Origin: an uncultured Bacteroidales bacterium
GTDB lineage: Bacteria; Bacteroidota; Bacteroidia; Bacteroidales; UBA932
NCBI GenBank assembly: GCA_900316955.1
Contig: ONEX01000017.1
Location: forward strand, 1-64,000
Reading direction: 5' to 3'
DNA length: 64,000 nucleotides
Both the position numbers and the translations under genes were made by a program. Shown here piece after piece: positions 8,156-18,151 of this stretch. The notes under the pieces were generated by a model. The model did not search any database. It was not told where the DNA came from and saw only the letters and a list, made by a program, of their open reading frames with translations. The first letter of the stretch is position 1; each line of letters opens with the position of its first letter.

Positions 8156-9532
8156 ATGGACAAAATCATCGAGATCAAGAATCTCTCCAAGTCCTTCGGC
8201 GACAAGAAGGTCCTCGAGGACATCAACCTGTATATCCGCCGCGGCGAATTCATCACCCTGCTGGGCCCTTCGGGCTGCGGCAAGACCACGCTCCTGCGGA
8301 TGATCGCGGGCTTCCTGCAGCCGGACGAAGGCTCCATCCTGATGGAAGGCAAGGAACTCGCGGGCATTCCCCCGCACGAGCGCCCGCTGAACACCGTGTT
8401 CCAGCGCTACGCCCTGTTCCCGCACCTGGACGTGTATGACAACATCGCCTTCGGCCTCAAGCTCAAGAAAGTGCCCGAGGACGAGATCGAGAAGCGCGTC
8501 CGCCGGGTGCTCAAGCTCGTGGCGATGTCCGACTACGAGGACCGCGACGTGAACACCCTCTCCGGCGGCCAGCAGCAGCGTATCGCCATCGCGCGCGCCA
8601 TCGTGAACCAGCCCAAGGTGCTCCTGTTGGACGAGCCCCTCGCCGCGCTGGACCTCAAGATGCGCAAGGATATGCAGACGGAACTGAAGGAGATGCACAA
8701 GAAGCTGGGCATCACCTTCATCTATGTCACCCACGACCAGGAGGAGGCCCTCACCCTCTCCGACACGATCGTCGTCCTGAACGAGGGCCGCATCCAGCAG
8801 ATCGGCACCCCCGTGGACATCTACAACGAGCCCGTGAACTCTTTCGTCGCGGACTTCATCGGCGAATCCAACATCCTCAACGGCACGATGATCCGCGACC
8901 GCCGCGTCGCCTTCATGGGCCACGAGTTCGACTGCGTGGACGAGGGCTTCGGCGAGAACGTCCCCGTGGACGTGGTCGTCCGCCCGGAGGACATCTATTT
9001 CACCACCGAGGAGAGCAAGACCCAGTTCACCGCCAAGGTCAAGTCCTGCACTTTCAAGGGCGTGCACTACGAGATGTTCGTGGACACGGACACCGGCAAC
9101 GAGCTGATGATCCAGGACTACGACGCCTACCCCGTGGACAGCACCGTGCGCCTGTACATCGACCCGGACGACATCCAGGTGATGAAGAAGGAGCGCACCT
9201 GCAACACCCTGTACGGTACGGTGAAGGACGAAGAGACCGTCACCCTGCTCGACGCCGACTTCCCGCTCAAGAGCGAGTTCGAGCCCGGCACGGAGGTCAA
9301 GGTCGAGGTTCCTTTCGAGGCCGTCGACCTGATGGACAACCTGGACGACGGCGTCCTGGACGGCGAAGTCCACTTCATCCTGTACAAGGGCGACCACTAC
9401 CATCTGACCATCAAGACCGACGCGGGCGACTTCCTCTGGGTCGACACGAACGACATCTGGGACAAGGGCGACCTCGTGGGCATCCGGCTGATCGCAGACA
9501 AGGGAATCAAGATCTCCAGGAACAATGGGTAA
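8156..9532 (+). CDS. potA: Spermidine/putrescine ABC transporter ATP-binding protein
   Basis: The ATPase of a polyamine importer. It has Walker [10 protein letters not shown], signature LSGGQQQR, Walker [13 protein letters not shown] and the switch His in THDQEEA. The [10 protein letters not shown]-loop is typical of PotA. At 458 residues it is longer than the usual 350-380; the C-terminal region (about 235-458) appears to hold two TOBE-like beta segments instead of one, which would form the regulatory domain. It overlaps potB by eight bases, indicating translational coupling. Confidence 0.94.
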   Translation: MDKIIEIKNLSKSFGDKKVLEDINLYIRRGEFITLLGPSGCGKTTLLRMIAGFLQPDEGSILMEGKELAGIPPHERPLNTVFQRYALFPHLDVYDNIAFGLKLKKVPEDEIEKRVRRVLKLVAMSDYEDRDVNTLSGGQQQRIAIARAIVNQPKVLLLDEPLAALDLKMRKDMQTELKEMHKKLGITFIYVTHDQEEALTLSDTIVVLNEGRIQQIGTPVDIYNEPVNSFVADFIGESNILNGTMIRDRRVAFMGHEFDCVDEGFGENVPVDVVVRPEDIYFTTEESKTQFTAKVKSCTFKGVHYEMFVDTDTGNELMIQDYDAYPVDSTVRLYIDPDDIQVMKKERTCNTLYGTVKDEETVTLLDADFPLKSEFEPGTEVKVEVPFEAVDLMDNLDDGVLDGEVHFILYKGDHYHLTIKTDAGDFLWVDTNDIWDKGDLVGIRLIADKGIKISRNNG

Positions 9533-10292
9533 GAGAAGCAACTGGAGCATCCCGTACGTGGTCTTCCTCGTCTTCTTTGTCGTACTCCCGCTGGTGCTGG
9601 TGATGGTCTATGCCTTCCAGGACAGCCAGGGCCACTTCACGCTCGGGAACCTGGCGAAGTTCTTCACGGACAAGGATGCGCTCTCCACGTTCGCCGTCTC
9701 CATCGAGGTGGCCCTCGAGAACACGGCCCTGTGCATTCTCCTCGGCTATCCCGCCGCCTGGATCCTGGCGAACAAGCAGTACAACAAGAGCGCGGTCACC
9801 ATCGTGCTGTTCATCATGCCGATGTGGATCAACGCCCTGATGCGCACCCTCGCCACGGCCCAGCTCTTCACGATGCTGGGCATCACCCTAGGCAAGGGAA
9901 CGCTCCTGTTCGGTATGGTCTATGACTACCTGCCGTTCATGATCTACCCGATCTACAACGTGCTCGCCAAGATGGACAAGTCCTACGCGGAGGCGGCCGT
10001 GGACCTCGGCGCCACGCCCTGGAAGGCCTTCTGGAAGGTCACCGTCCCCCTCTCGATGCCCGGCGTCACCTCCGGCATCCTGATGGTGTTCATGCCCACG
10101 GTGTCCACCTTCGCCATCTCCGAGTTCCTCACCAACAACAAGATCAAGCTGTTCGGTACCATCATCCAGGAGAACATCAACTCCTCGATGTGGAACTACG
10201 GTGCGGCCCTGGCGTTCATCATGCTCATCATCATCGGTATCACCACCCTGTTCGACAAGGACAAGGAGCAAGCGGAAGGAGCGCTGATCTGA
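9525..10292 (+). CDS. potB: Spermidine/putrescine ABC transporter permease
   Basis: A 255-residue inner-membrane permease with about six hydrophobic segments. It has the EAA-loop signature [18 protein letters not shown] (about 155-172) that docks on PotA, and the N-terminal segment [20 protein letters not shown]. It sits between potA (overlap) and potC (one-base gap), the usual order for polyamine importers. Confidence 0.93.
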   Translation: MGKRSNWSIPYVVFLVFFVVLPLVLVMVYAFQDSQGHFTLGNLAKFFTDKDALSTFAVSIEVALENTALCILLGYPAAWILANKQYNKSAVTIVLFIMPMWINALMRTLATAQLFTMLGITLGKGTLLFGMVYDYLPFMIYPIYNVLAKMDKSYAEAAVDLGATPWKAFWKVTVPLSMPGVTSGILMVFMPTVSTFAISEFLTNNKIKLFGTIIQENINSSMWNYGAALAFIMLIIIGITTLFDKDKEQAEGALI

Positions 10293-10293
10293 T

Positions 10294-11100
10294 ATGGGTA
10301 AATTCTTCGCCAGACTCTATCTGTGGGTCCTCCTGATCCTCCTGTACGCCCCGCTGGTGTTCATCGCCGTCTTCTCCTTCACGGAGAGCAAGGTCCTGGG
10401 CAGCTGGGAGGGATTCTCCACCCACCTGTACCGGAACCTCCTGACCGGGCAGATGCAGGGCAACGCCTCGCTGCTCGCCGCCGTGGAGAACACGGTCCTG
10501 ATCGCCCTCGTCGCCGCCGCCTTCTCCACCCTGCTGGGGACCGTCGCCGCCATCGGCATCCACAACCTCAAGGGACGGAAGAAGAAGGCCGTGAGCTTCC
10601 TGAACAACATTCCGATGATCAACCCGGACATCATCACCGGTGTCTCGCTGTTCCTGCTGTTCGTCTTCCTGCACATCAGCCAGGGATATGTGACCGTCAT
10701 CCTGGCCCATATCACCTTCTGCACCCCGTATGTGGTGCTGAGCGTGCTCCCGAAGCTCCAGCAGATGAATCCGAACATCTACGAGGCCGCCCTGGACCTC
10801 GGCGCCACGCCGTCCCAGGCCCTGTGGAAGGTCCTCGTACCGGAACTGAGGCCGGGCATGGTCTCGGGCTTCATCCTCGCTTTCACGATGTCCCTGGACG
10901 ACTTCGCCGTGACGTTCTTCACGCGCGGAACCATCGGCCTGGACACCCTCTCCACCTATATCTACACGGATGCCCGGAAGGGCGGCCTCACCCCCGAGCT
11001 GCGCCCGCTGATGACGCTCATCTTCCTGGTCATCCTCATCCTCCTGGTGATCATCAACCTCCGCCAGGACCGTCTCCAGAAACAAAACGAAAACAGATGA
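10294..11100 (+). CDS. potC: Spermidine/putrescine ABC transporter permease
   Basis: The second permease, 268 residues with six predicted transmembrane segments. The EAA loop reads YEAALDLGATPSQALWKV. The segment MSLDDFAVTFF is a hallmark of PotC. The stop overlaps the potD start in an ATGA arrangement (11097-11100). Confidence 0.93.
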   Translation: MGKFFARLYLWVLLILLYAPLVFIAVFSFTESKVLGSWEGFSTHLYRNLLTGQMQGNASLLAAVENTVLIALVAAAFSTLLGTVAAIGIHNLKGRKKKAVSFLNNIPMINPDIITGVSLFLLFVFLHISQGYVTVILAHITFCTPYVVLSVLPKLQQMNPNIYEAALDLGATPSQALWKVLVPELRPGMVSGFILAFTMSLDDFAVTFFTRGTIGLDTLSTYIYTDARKGGLTPELRPLMTLIFLVILILLVIINLRQDRLQKQNENR

Positions 11101-12401
11101 AAAGAATCCTGACCGCGTTTGCAGCCGTCCTTCTCCTCGCCGGCTGCTCCGAGGACCGCACGCAAGTCCTCAAGGTGTACAACTGGTCCGACTACATCGA
11201 CGAGACCGTCATTCCCGAATTCGAGCAGTGGTATGAGCAGCAGACCGGGGAAAAGGTCAAGGTCATCTACCAGACCTTCGACATCAACGAGACGATGCTC
11301 TCCAAGATCGAGAAGGGACACGAGGATTACGACGTCGTCTGCCCGTCCGACTACATCATCGAGCGGATGCTCCAGAATGACCTCCTGCTCCCGCTGGACC
11401 GCGACTTCGGCACCACGCCCAACTACATCGACGGAAACCTTTCCCCGTACATCCGCGCCTGCTTCGACAAGATGGACGGCAAGGGCAAGAACGCCAACGA
11501 CTACTCCGTGGGCTATATGTGGGGCACGACCGGCATCCTGTACAACGCCAAGTACGTGACGGACGAGGAAGCCTCCACCTGGGACATCATCAAGAATCCC
11601 AAGTTCGCCGACCGCATCTTCATCAAGGACTCCGCCCGGGATGTCTATTCCCAGGTTATCCTGAAAGTCAAGGAGAACGAGCTGGCCGCCGGGACCGTCA
11701 CGATGGACGGTCTGATGAACTACACCTCCGACGCGGACATCGCCGCCGTAGAGAACTACATGAAGGAAGTGAAGCCCCTCGTGGCCGGCTGGGAAGCCGA
11801 TTTCGGCAAGGACCAGATGGTCCAGGAACTGGGCTACGTGAACCTCACCTGGAGCGGTGACGGCGTGTGGGCCATCGACGAGGCCGCCGAGCTCGGCGTG
11901 GACCTCCGCTACGCCCTCCCGAAGGAAGGCTTCACCGTCTGGTTCGACGGCTGGGTGATCCCGAAGTACGCGCAGAACACCAAGGCCGCCAAGTACTGGA
12001 TCAACTTCATGAGCCGGCCGGACATCGTCATCCGCAACGTGGAAGTCACCGGCTATGTGTCCGTCAGCGGCGCTCCGGAAGTCCGTGACGCCTTCACCGA
12101 CGAGGAATACGAGCCGCTCGACCTCTCCTACTTCTTCACCCCGGCCGACACCGCCGTCTGCGCCAACCCGGTCCTCTATCCGGACAAGGCCGACATCGAC
12201 CGTTCCACCCAGGAGCACGACTGGGGCGAGAACACCGGCAAGCTCATCGAGATGTGGTCCCGCGTCAAGGGCGACAACGCCAACGCCTTCACCTACATCT
12301 TCATCGGCATCGTCGCCGTGGCCATCGCCGCCTTCGCCTTCTTCGCGAACGCCGCCAAGAACCGCCGCAAGCGCAGCCGCAGCAAGGCCGGTCGGAGGTA
12401 G
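11097..12401 (+). CDS. potD: Spermidine/putrescine-binding lipoprotein with C-terminal membrane helix
   Basis: The substrate-binding component of the polyamine importer, 434 residues. The N-terminal lipobox LLLAGC puts the lipidated Cys at about residue 17. The binding-domain signatures are VYNWSDYID, DVVCPSDYIIERM, SVGYMWGTTGILYN and YVNLTWSGDGVWAIDEA. Unlike the E. coli protein it ends, after the binding domain, with a hydrophobic helix (about 397-417: YIFIGIVAVAIAAFAFF) and a strongly basic tail (NRRKRSRSKAGRR), so it is predicted to be tethered at both ends to the inner membrane. The start is fixed by the ATGA overlap with potC. Confidence 0.92.
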   Translation: MKRILTAFAAVLLLAGCSEDRTQVLKVYNWSDYIDETVIPEFEQWYEQQTGEKVKVIYQTFDINETMLSKIEKGHEDYDVVCPSDYIIERMLQNDLLLPLDRDFGTTPNYIDGNLSPYIRACFDKMDGKGKNANDYSVGYMWGTTGILYNAKYVTDEEASTWDIIKNPKFADRIFIKDSARDVYSQVILKVKENELAAGTVTMDGLMNYTSDADIAAVENYMKEVKPLVAGWEADFGKDQMVQELGYVNLTWSGDGVWAIDEAAELGVDLRYALPKEGFTVWFDGWVIPKYAQNTKAAKYWINFMSRPDIVIRNVEVTGYVSVSGAPEVRDAFTDEEYEPLDLSYFFTPADTAVCANPVLYPDKADIDRSTQEHDWGENTGKLIEMWSRVKGDNANAFTYIFIGIVAVAIAAFAFFANAAKNRRKRSRSKAGRR

Positions 12402-14642
12402 CTAGTCTTTCCAGACCTTCAGGTATTCCTGCAAGGCCCACATCTCATCGCGGAATTTCGCCGCGGCCGTGAAATCGAGATCGGCCGCGGCTTTCTGCAT
12501 CTTGCGCTTGGCCTCTTCGGCGGCCTTCTCCACCTGGGGCCGGGACATGGACCGGATCACCGGATCCTGGAGCACGGCCGCGAGGTCCGCCGCGATGTAG
12601 CCGTCCACATAGGCCGACGCGCCTTCGCGCTTGGCGTCGTGGCCCAGGCCCACGGACACGGTGCCGCGGCCCAGGTCGGAAGGATTCGGAACGTAGGTCG
12701 GGGCCGAGACGGAGTCCTCAGCGCTGACGTGCCCGGTGACCGTGTTCTTGAGGCGCGGGTTGAGCGGCTTTCCCGTCGCGGAGCCCGACAGGCCGCCGTC
12801 CTCGTTGAGGAAGCCGCTGACATGCGTGGTGTCCTCCTTGGAAGTAACCAGTTCGGACATCAGGATGTTGGCGCGGACCTGCACCTGCTGCGGGGTGATG
12901 CCGTGCAGCTGGTTGTATTCCTGCTGCTTCTGCCGCCGGCGGTTGGTCTCCCGGATGGTCTCGTCCATGGACTGGGTGATCGTGTCGGCGTACATGATGA
13001 CGAGGCCGTTCACGTTGCGGGCGGCGCGGCCGGCGGTCTGCGTCAGGGCGCGGCCGCTGCGCAGGAAGCCTTCCTTGTCCGCGTCCAGGATGGCGACGAG
13101 CGAGACGGTGGGGATGTCCAGGCCCTCCCGGAGGAGGTTCACGCCGATCAGGACGTCGAACAGGCCGTTCTTGAAGTCCTCGATGATCTCCACGCGCTCG
13201 GCCGTGTCCACGTCAGAGTGGATGTACCGGCAGCGGACGCCCATCCGGCCGAAATAGCTGTCCAGTTCCTCGGCCATCCGCTTGGTGAGCGTGGTGACGA
13301 GCACGCGCTCATCCACCTCCGCCCGCTTCCGGATCTCCTCCATCAGGTCGTCCACCTGGTTCTCGGTGGGCCGGACCTCGATGGGCGGGTCCAGCAGGCC
13401 GGTGGGCCGGACGATCTGCTCGACCACGAGGCCCTCGGACTTCTCCAGCTCGTAGTCGGCGGGCGTGGCGCTCACGTACACGGTCTGGCCGGTGATGGAC
13501 TCGAACTCGTCGAAGGTGAGCGGACGGTTGTCCGCCGCGGCGGGCAGGCGGAATCCGTATTCCACCAGCGTGGCCTTGCGGGAATGGTCGCCGCCGAACA
13601 TCGCGCGGATCTGCGGCAGGGTGACGTGGCTTTCGTCGATGAAGCAGATGAAGTCGTCCGGGAAGTAGTCGATGAGCGTGAAAGGCCGCTGGCCGGGCTT
13701 CCGGCCGTCGAAATAGCGGGAATAGTTCTCCACGCCGGGGCAGTAGCCCATCTCCTTGATCATTTCGATGTCATACTCCACCCGCTGCTTGAGGCGCTTT
13801 GCCTCCAGGGACTTGCCGATGCTCTCGAAGTACTCGACCTGGGCGATGAGGTCGTCCTGGATCTGGAGGACCGCCTTCGCGCCCTTCTCCTTGGAGGTGA
13901 CGAAGTTCTTCGCCGGATACAGGTCGATCTTGTCCAGTTCCTCGAACCGCGCGCCCGTCACGGGATCCACCAGCGAGATGCTGTCCACCTCGTCGCCGAA
14001 GAATTCGATCCGGGCCGCATAGTCGGCGCCGCCGAGGAAAATGTCCACGGTGTCGCCCCGGACGCGGAAGGAACCGCGCTTGAACTCGGTCTCCGTCCGG
14101 TAGTAGAGGGCGTCCACGATCTTGTACAGGAGCCGGGTCATGGACATGGCCTCGCCCTTGTGGACCGTGACGGTCTGGTCGTGGAAGTCGTCCGGATTGC
14201 CGATGCCGTACAGGCAGGAGACGGACGAGATGACGATGACGTCCCGGCGTCCCGACATCAGGGCGGAGGCGGCGCTCACGCGGAGCTCGTCGATCTTGTC
14301 GTTGATGCTCAGGTCCTTTTCAATATAGGTGTCGGTGACGGGGATGTAGGCCTCCGGCTGATAATAATCGTAGTAGGAGACGAAGTATTCCACCGCGTTG
14401 TGCGGGAAGAAGGCCTTGAACTCGCCATACAGCTGCGCAGCGAGCGTCTTGTTGTGGCTCAGGATCAGGGCCGGACGCTGGAGACGCTGGATGACGTTGG
14501 CCATCGTGAAGGTCTTTCCGGAGCCGGTCACGCCCAGGAGCGTGACATCACGGACGCCTTCGGAGAGGGCATTGCACAGGCCTTCGATGGCGGCCGGCTG
14601 GTCCCCGGATGGCTGGTATTCGGACTGCAGTTGGAATTTCAT
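12402..14642 (-). CDS. uvrB: Excinuclease ABC subunit B
   Basis: The DNA-damage verification helicase of nucleotide excision repair; cytoplasmic. It has Walker [10 protein letters not shown], the beta-hairpin region YYQPEAYIP, helicase motifs DESHVTLPQ and QTAGRAARN, and a C-terminal UVR motif ([17 protein letters not shown]). At 746 residues it is about 75 longer than usual. The extra length lies between the helicase domain (ending near HGITPQQVQ) and the UVR motif, roughly residues 590-690, and is Ser/Thr/Gly-rich. Its stop codon abuts the potD stop. The -7 box lies only four bases from the ATG, implying a leaderless transcript. Confidence 0.96.
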   Translation of the reverse strand: MKFQLQSEYQPSGDQPAAIEGLCNALSEGVRDVTLLGVTGSGKTFTMANVIQRLQRPALILSHNKTLAAQLYGEFKAFFPHNAVEYFVSYYDYYQPEAYIPVTDTYIEKDLSINDKIDELRVSAASALMSGRRDVIVISSVSCLYGIGNPDDFHDQTVTVHKGEAMSMTRLLYKIVDALYYRTETEFKRGSFRVRGDTVDIFLGGADYAARIEFFGDEVDSISLVDPVTGARFEELDKIDLYPAKNFVTSKEKGAKAVLQIQDDLIAQVEYFESIGKSLEAKRLKQRVEYDIEMIKEMGYCPGVENYSRYFDGRKPGQRPFTLIDYFPDDFICFIDESHVTLPQIRAMFGGDHSRKATLVEYGFRLPAAADNRPLTFDEFESITGQTVYVSATPADYELEKSEGLVVEQIVRPTGLLDPPIEVRPTENQVDDLMEEIRKRAEVDERVLVTTLTKRMAEELDSYFGRMGVRCRYIHSDVDTAERVEIIEDFKNGLFDVLIGVNLLREGLDIPTVSLVAILDADKEGFLRSGRALTQTAGRAARNVNGLVIMYADTITQSMDETIRETNRRRQKQQEYNQLHGITPQQVQVRANILMSELVTSKEDTTHVSGFLNEDGGLSGSATGKPLNPRLKNTVTGHVSAEDSVSAPTYVPNPSDLGRGTVSVGLGHDAKREGASAYVDGYIAADLAAVLQDPVIRSMSRPQVEKAAEEAKRKMQKAAADLDFTAAAKFRDEMWALQEYLKVWKD

Positions 14643-14646
14643 ACCG

Positions 14647-14654
14647 CAAAATTA
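14647..14654 (-). promoter_or_regulatory. -7 box of uvrB, adjacent to the start codon
   Basis: TAATTTTG on the minus strand, ending four bases before the uvrB ATG (14640-14642). With a normal -7 to +1 distance, transcription would begin at or within a few bases of the start codon. Confidence 0.6.
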
Positions 14655-14675
14655 CGCTTTTTTCAAAAAAAAGCT

Positions 14676-14683
14676 TAAATTTG
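14676..14683 (+). promoter_or_regulatory. -7 box of the OmpA-family gene
   Basis: TAAATTTG followed by GCAT, with a leader of about 50 bases to the ATG at 14742. It faces the uvrB promoter. Confidence 0.7.
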
Positions 14684-14741
14684 CATTCTGTATAGTGTGA
14701 CTGTACACGGGAATTGACGCAATTAAACTTAACATAGTATT

Positions 14742-15938
14742 ATGAAAGTCATCAAATTCATCGGAATTCTTGCGGCTGCAAGTTTCCTCTCCTTCAGCGC
14801 TTTCGCGCAGGAGGACAACAATGTTGGCCCCAACGGTGAAATCGTCCGTGGTCCCTATGTGACCAACGGCGCTTTCGACAACACCTTCATCGGCCTCGGC
14901 GCCGGTGTCAACTCTGTCCTTGAAAAGGGCAAGGGCCTGGGCAAGATGGGCCTGGCTACGGACCTGTACCTCGGCAAGTGGTTCAGCCCCGCCGTCGGTA
15001 TCCGCGCCGGCTGGCACGGTCTGTTCGACACCGCCAAGAGCGGCAAGATCGAGAAGGCTCCGCTCAACTACTTCCACGGCGACTTCCTCTGGAACATCTC
15101 CAACAGCATCGCCGGCTATAAGGAAACCCGCTTCTGGAGCTTCATCCCCTATGCCACGACCGGTCTTCTGATCGTCGGTGAAAACAACGGCAAGTTCTCC
15201 CTCAAGGGCAACAAGGAATTCGCCGCCGGTGTCGGCCTCCTCAACCAGCTCCGTCTGGGCGAGCGCGTGAACCTGAACATCGACCTCGGCCTGCTCACCG
15301 CCCGCGCCAAGGCGTACAACATGGAAGGCTTCGCCAAGATCCTGGCCGGTATCCCGACCGCTACCCTCGGCCTGTCCTTCAACCTCGGCCGTCCCGGCTT
15401 CGACCGCCTCAGCACCGTGATGCCGGTCATCATCCCTTCCAAGTACACGGACGCCCAGTATGAGGCCCTGCAGAAGAAGTACGCCGAACTCGAGAAGGAG
15501 AACGCCGCCCTCAAGAACAAGATCGCGGACCTCGAGAACCAGCTCGCTCCGTTCAAGAACCTCGTCGACGGCCAGACCTACCTCTTCAAGAACGGCCGCT
15601 TCACCGCTGTCGAAGCGAAGGTCGCCTCCCCGGCCACCGTTTACTTCGACCTCGGCTCCGCCAAGATCTCCGCGCGTGAGAAGGCTCACCTCGAGTTCTT
15701 CGCCAACAACGTCGTCGAGGCTGGCACCAAGCTCCTGCTCACCGGCTCCGCCGACAAGCAGACCGGCACCGCCAAGGGCAACCAGAAGCTCTCCGAGCAG
15801 CGTGTCGACGCCGTCAAGGCTCTCCTCGAGAAGCTCGGCGCCAACGGCAGCAACATCGATACCGTCGCCAAGGGTGACACCGACAACAAGTTCGACACCC
15901 CGGCCAAGAACCGCTGCGTCGTGATCGAGGTGAAGTAA
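14742..15938 (+). CDS. OmpA-family outer-membrane protein
   Basis: A 398-residue major outer-membrane protein candidate. It has a signal peptide (cleavage after SAFAQ, about residue 23), an N-terminal beta-barrel of about 210 residues, a short coiled coil (about 240-270, LQKKYAELEKENAALKNKI) and a C-terminal OmpA/MotB peptidoglycan-binding domain (about 290-398) with VYFDLGSAKIS and LSEQRVDAVKALLEK. It links the outer membrane to the cell wall. Codon use is strongly biased and the gene has its own promoter and a strong terminator, suggesting high expression. Confidence 0.92.
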   Translation: MKVIKFIGILAAASFLSFSAFAQEDNNVGPNGEIVRGPYVTNGAFDNTFIGLGAGVNSVLEKGKGLGKMGLATDLYLGKWFSPAVGIRAGWHGLFDTAKSGKIEKAPLNYFHGDFLWNISNSIAGYKETRFWSFIPYATTGLLIVGENNGKFSLKGNKEFAAGVGLLNQLRLGERVNLNIDLGLLTARAKAYNMEGFAKILAGIPTATLGLSFNLGRPGFDRLSTVMPVIIPSKYTDAQYEALQKKYAELEKENAALKNKIADLENQLAPFKNLVDGQTYLFKNGRFTAVEAKVASPATVYFDLGSAKISAREKAHLEFFANNVVEAGTKLLLTGSADKQTGTAKGNQKLSEQRVDAVKALLEKLGANGSNIDTVAKGDTDNKFDTPAKNRCVVIEVK

Positions 15939-15954
15939 TTCACCCCCGCAAACC

Positions 15955-15989
15955 AAAAACCGGAGACCCGCAAGGCCTCCGGTTTTTTT
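15955..15989 (+). terminator. Terminator of the OmpA-family gene (possibly bidirectional)
   Basis: An 11-bp stem (15955-15965 with 15977-15987) followed by seven T residues to 15989. The left arm also begins with five A residues, so it could stop relA transcription arriving from the right as well. Confidence 0.9.
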
Positions 15990-16011
15990 GTCATTCCGAG
16001 CGAAGGAATCT
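15990..16011. repeat. GTCATTCC...GGAATCT dispersed repeat, copy 2
   Basis: GTCATTCCGAGCGAAGGAATCT, a shorter form of the element at 2318-2347. It starts right after the terminator T-run and overlaps the relA stop codon (16010-16012). Confidence 0.7.
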
Positions 16012-18148
16012 ATACCCGATTCACTTTGAGCACGTGCTTCTGCGCACGGATCTGGGAGAGGATCTTGTCCAGCTCCAGGTTCGACGGGACGAGGAGCTTC
16101 AGGAGAATGTCATAGGTGCCCTGCCGCTGGTTCTCCTGCACGTTGAAGGTCCGGATGGAAGCCTTGAAGGTTCCAACCACTTCCATGATCTTGTTCAGCG
16201 CTTCGCTCTCCTGGTCCGTGGTGATCTTCAGGGTCACTTGGAAGGAGCCGCTGGAGGGCGAATCGGCCCAGCGCACCTTCTGGATGCGGTAGGGATAGTT
16301 CTCGATGAGGCGGGCGGCGTTCGGGCAGGTGATGCGGTGGATCTTGATGCCGCTCTCGCGGGTGACGAAGCCGAACACGTCGTCGCCGAAGACCGGATTG
16401 CAGCAGCGGGCCATCCGGTAGTCGAGGCCCTTGAGGTCCTTGGCGTTCAGCACGAGGATGTCATCCTTGGAAGTGGCCTCGATCCGGTGCGGGCGGGCCG
16501 CTTCCTGGGCCTGGGCGGCCTCCAGGGCTTCCTGGTGGCGTTTCTCCTCGGTCAGGATGTATTCCTTGATCTCGTTGACGTCGATGTCCCCGTTCCCCAC
16601 GGCGGCGAAGAAGGCGTTCACGCTCGTGATCTTGCGCTTCTTCATCATCTCCGTGAGCATCTCGTCCGGGAACTCCAGCTTCCAGTTCTTCAGCCGGCGC
16701 TCGAGCAGCTCCCGGCCGGTGGAAGCGAGCTTCTGCTCGCCTTCGCTGAGGGCCTGCTTGATCTTCTGGCGGGCCTTGGAGGTCACGACGAAATTGACCC
16801 AGTCCGGCGCCGGCCGCTGGTTCTTCGCCGTGAGGATTTCCACGACGTCGCCCGTCTGGAGCTTCTCCTTGATGGGCACGGGCTTCCCGCCCACTTTACC
16901 GCCCACGCAGCGCGTGCCGATATTGGTGTGGATGCTGAAGGCGAAATCCAGCACGGTCGCGCCGGCGGGCAGGATCCGGAGCTCGCCCGTCGGGGTGAAC
17001 ACGAAAATCTCCCGGGACGGGGGCTGCGGCAGGTCCTCCGGACTGTCCGTGTCGGGATGCTCGAGGGCGTAGCGGACGGATGTCAGCCAGCGGTCCATCG
17101 TCTCTTCCCGCTTGATGCCCTTGTAGGACCAGTGCGAGGCGAAGCCGTTCTCAGCGATCTCGTCCATCCGCCGGGTGCGGATCTGGACCTCCACGTAGGC
17201 GCCGTCCTTGTTCTTGACCGTGATATGGAGGGATTCGTAGCCGTTGGGCTTGGGGTTCGTGACCCAGTCGCGGAGCCGCTTCGTGTCCTGCTCGTACTCC
17301 TCCGTCACGAATCCGAACACCTTCCAGCACAGTTCCCGCTCCAGCTTGATGTCCTCCGGACAGTCGATGATGAAGCGGATCGCGAACACGTCGAAGACAC
17401 CCTCGAAGGGGACTTTCTGCTTGACCATCTTCGCCCAGATGGAGTAGGCGGCCTTGGTGCGGATCTTCAGCTTGTACTGGATTCCGGCCTCGGAGAGCTT
17501 GACCTTGAGGGGTTCGATGAACTCCGCCATCAGCTTTTCCCGGTCCTTCTGGGTCGCGCGCAGCTTGTTCGTGATGAGGCGGTACTGCTCGGGTTCCGCG
17601 TAGCTCAGGTAGATGTCCTCCATCTCCCGCTTCATGTTGTACAGGCCCAGCTGGTGCGCCAGTGGGATGTACAGCATGAGGGTTTCCAGCACTTTCCGTT
17701 CGCGGTCCGCCTTCGGGAAGATGGCGAGGGAGCGCATCACCTCCAGCCGGTCTGCCAGCTTGATGACGGTCACGCGCGGGTCCATGGAGTACTGGATGAT
17801 GAGTTTCTTGTAATTCTCGGCCTCCAGGCGGGTGTCCTTGGGCTTGATGGTGGAGATCTTGTTCAGGCCGTCCACCATCGTGTACACGCTTTCATCCAGC
17901 TTCAGGGCATGGATGTCCAGGTCCACCTTCCCGCCCCGCGTCGCCTCGTGCAGGAACACGGCGGCCACGCACTCGGGGGGCAGGCCGATCTCGTCGGAGA
18001 CGATCTTCGCGACGGCGAGGGGATGCCCGAAGAAAGGCGTCCCGTTGCTGCGGGTTTCGCCGGCGAGGGCCTTCTCGGCCACGTCGTAGGCTTTCCGGAT
18101 CAGGTCACGGCCCTGCTCGGAATAATGCGGAAAGAGGGCGTCGTCCAT
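16010..18148 (-). CDS. relA: RelA/SpoT-family (p)ppGpp synthetase with degenerate hydrolase domain
   Basis: Long Rel protein (712 residues) that makes the alarmone (p)ppGpp. The N-terminal HD domain keeps GHPLAVAKI (His42) but the metal-binding HD dyad is His67-Glu68 (VFLHEATRGG), and the usual ED pair after it is missing, so hydrolase activity is predicted lost. The synthetase core is intact: RLRDWVTNPKPNGYESLHIT and EVQIRTRRMDEIAENG. TGS (FVFTPTGEL), a zinc-finger-like region with MARCCNPVFGDDVFGFV, and a C-terminal ACT domain follow. It lies four bases after mltG, in the same leftward operon. Bifunctional activity is not excluded by sequence alone. Confidence 0.93.
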   Translation of the reverse strand: MDDALFPHYSEQGRDLIRKAYDVAEKALAGETRSNGTPFFGHPLAVAKIVSDEIGLPPECVAAVFLHEATRGGKVDLDIHALKLDESVYTMVDGLNKISTIKPKDTRLEAENYKKLIIQYSMDPRVTVIKLADRLEVMRSLAIFPKADRERKVLETLMLYIPLAHQLGLYNMKREMEDIYLSYAEPEQYRLITNKLRATQKDREKLMAEFIEPLKVKLSEAGIQYKLKIRTKAAYSIWAKMVKQKVPFEGVFDVFAIRFIIDCPEDIKLERELCWKVFGFVTEEYEQDTKRLRDWVTNPKPNGYESLHITVKNKDGAYVEVQIRTRRMDEIAENGFASHWSYKGIKREETMDRWLTSVRYALEHPDTDSPEDLPQPPSREIFVFTPTGELRILPAGATVLDFAFSIHTNIGTRCVGGKVGGKPVPIKEKLQTGDVVEILTAKNQRPAPDWVNFVVTSKARQKIKQALSEGEQKLASTGRELLERRLKNWKLEFPDEMLTEMMKKRKITSVNAFFAAVGNGDIDVNEIKEYILTEEKRHQEALEAAQAQEAARPHRIEATSKDDILVLNAKDLKGLDYRMARCCNPVFGDDVFGFVTRESGIKIHRITCPNAARLIENYPYRIQKVRWADSPSSGSFQVTLKITTDQESEALNKIMEVVGTFKASIRTFNVQENQRQGTYDILLKLLVPSNLELDKILSQIRAQKHVLKVNRV

Positions 18149-18151
18149 AGG

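Noticed and set aside
10323-11096. Upstream extension of potD
   Set aside because: Lies inside potC in another frame; the true start is fixed by the lipoprotein signal and the ATGA overlap.
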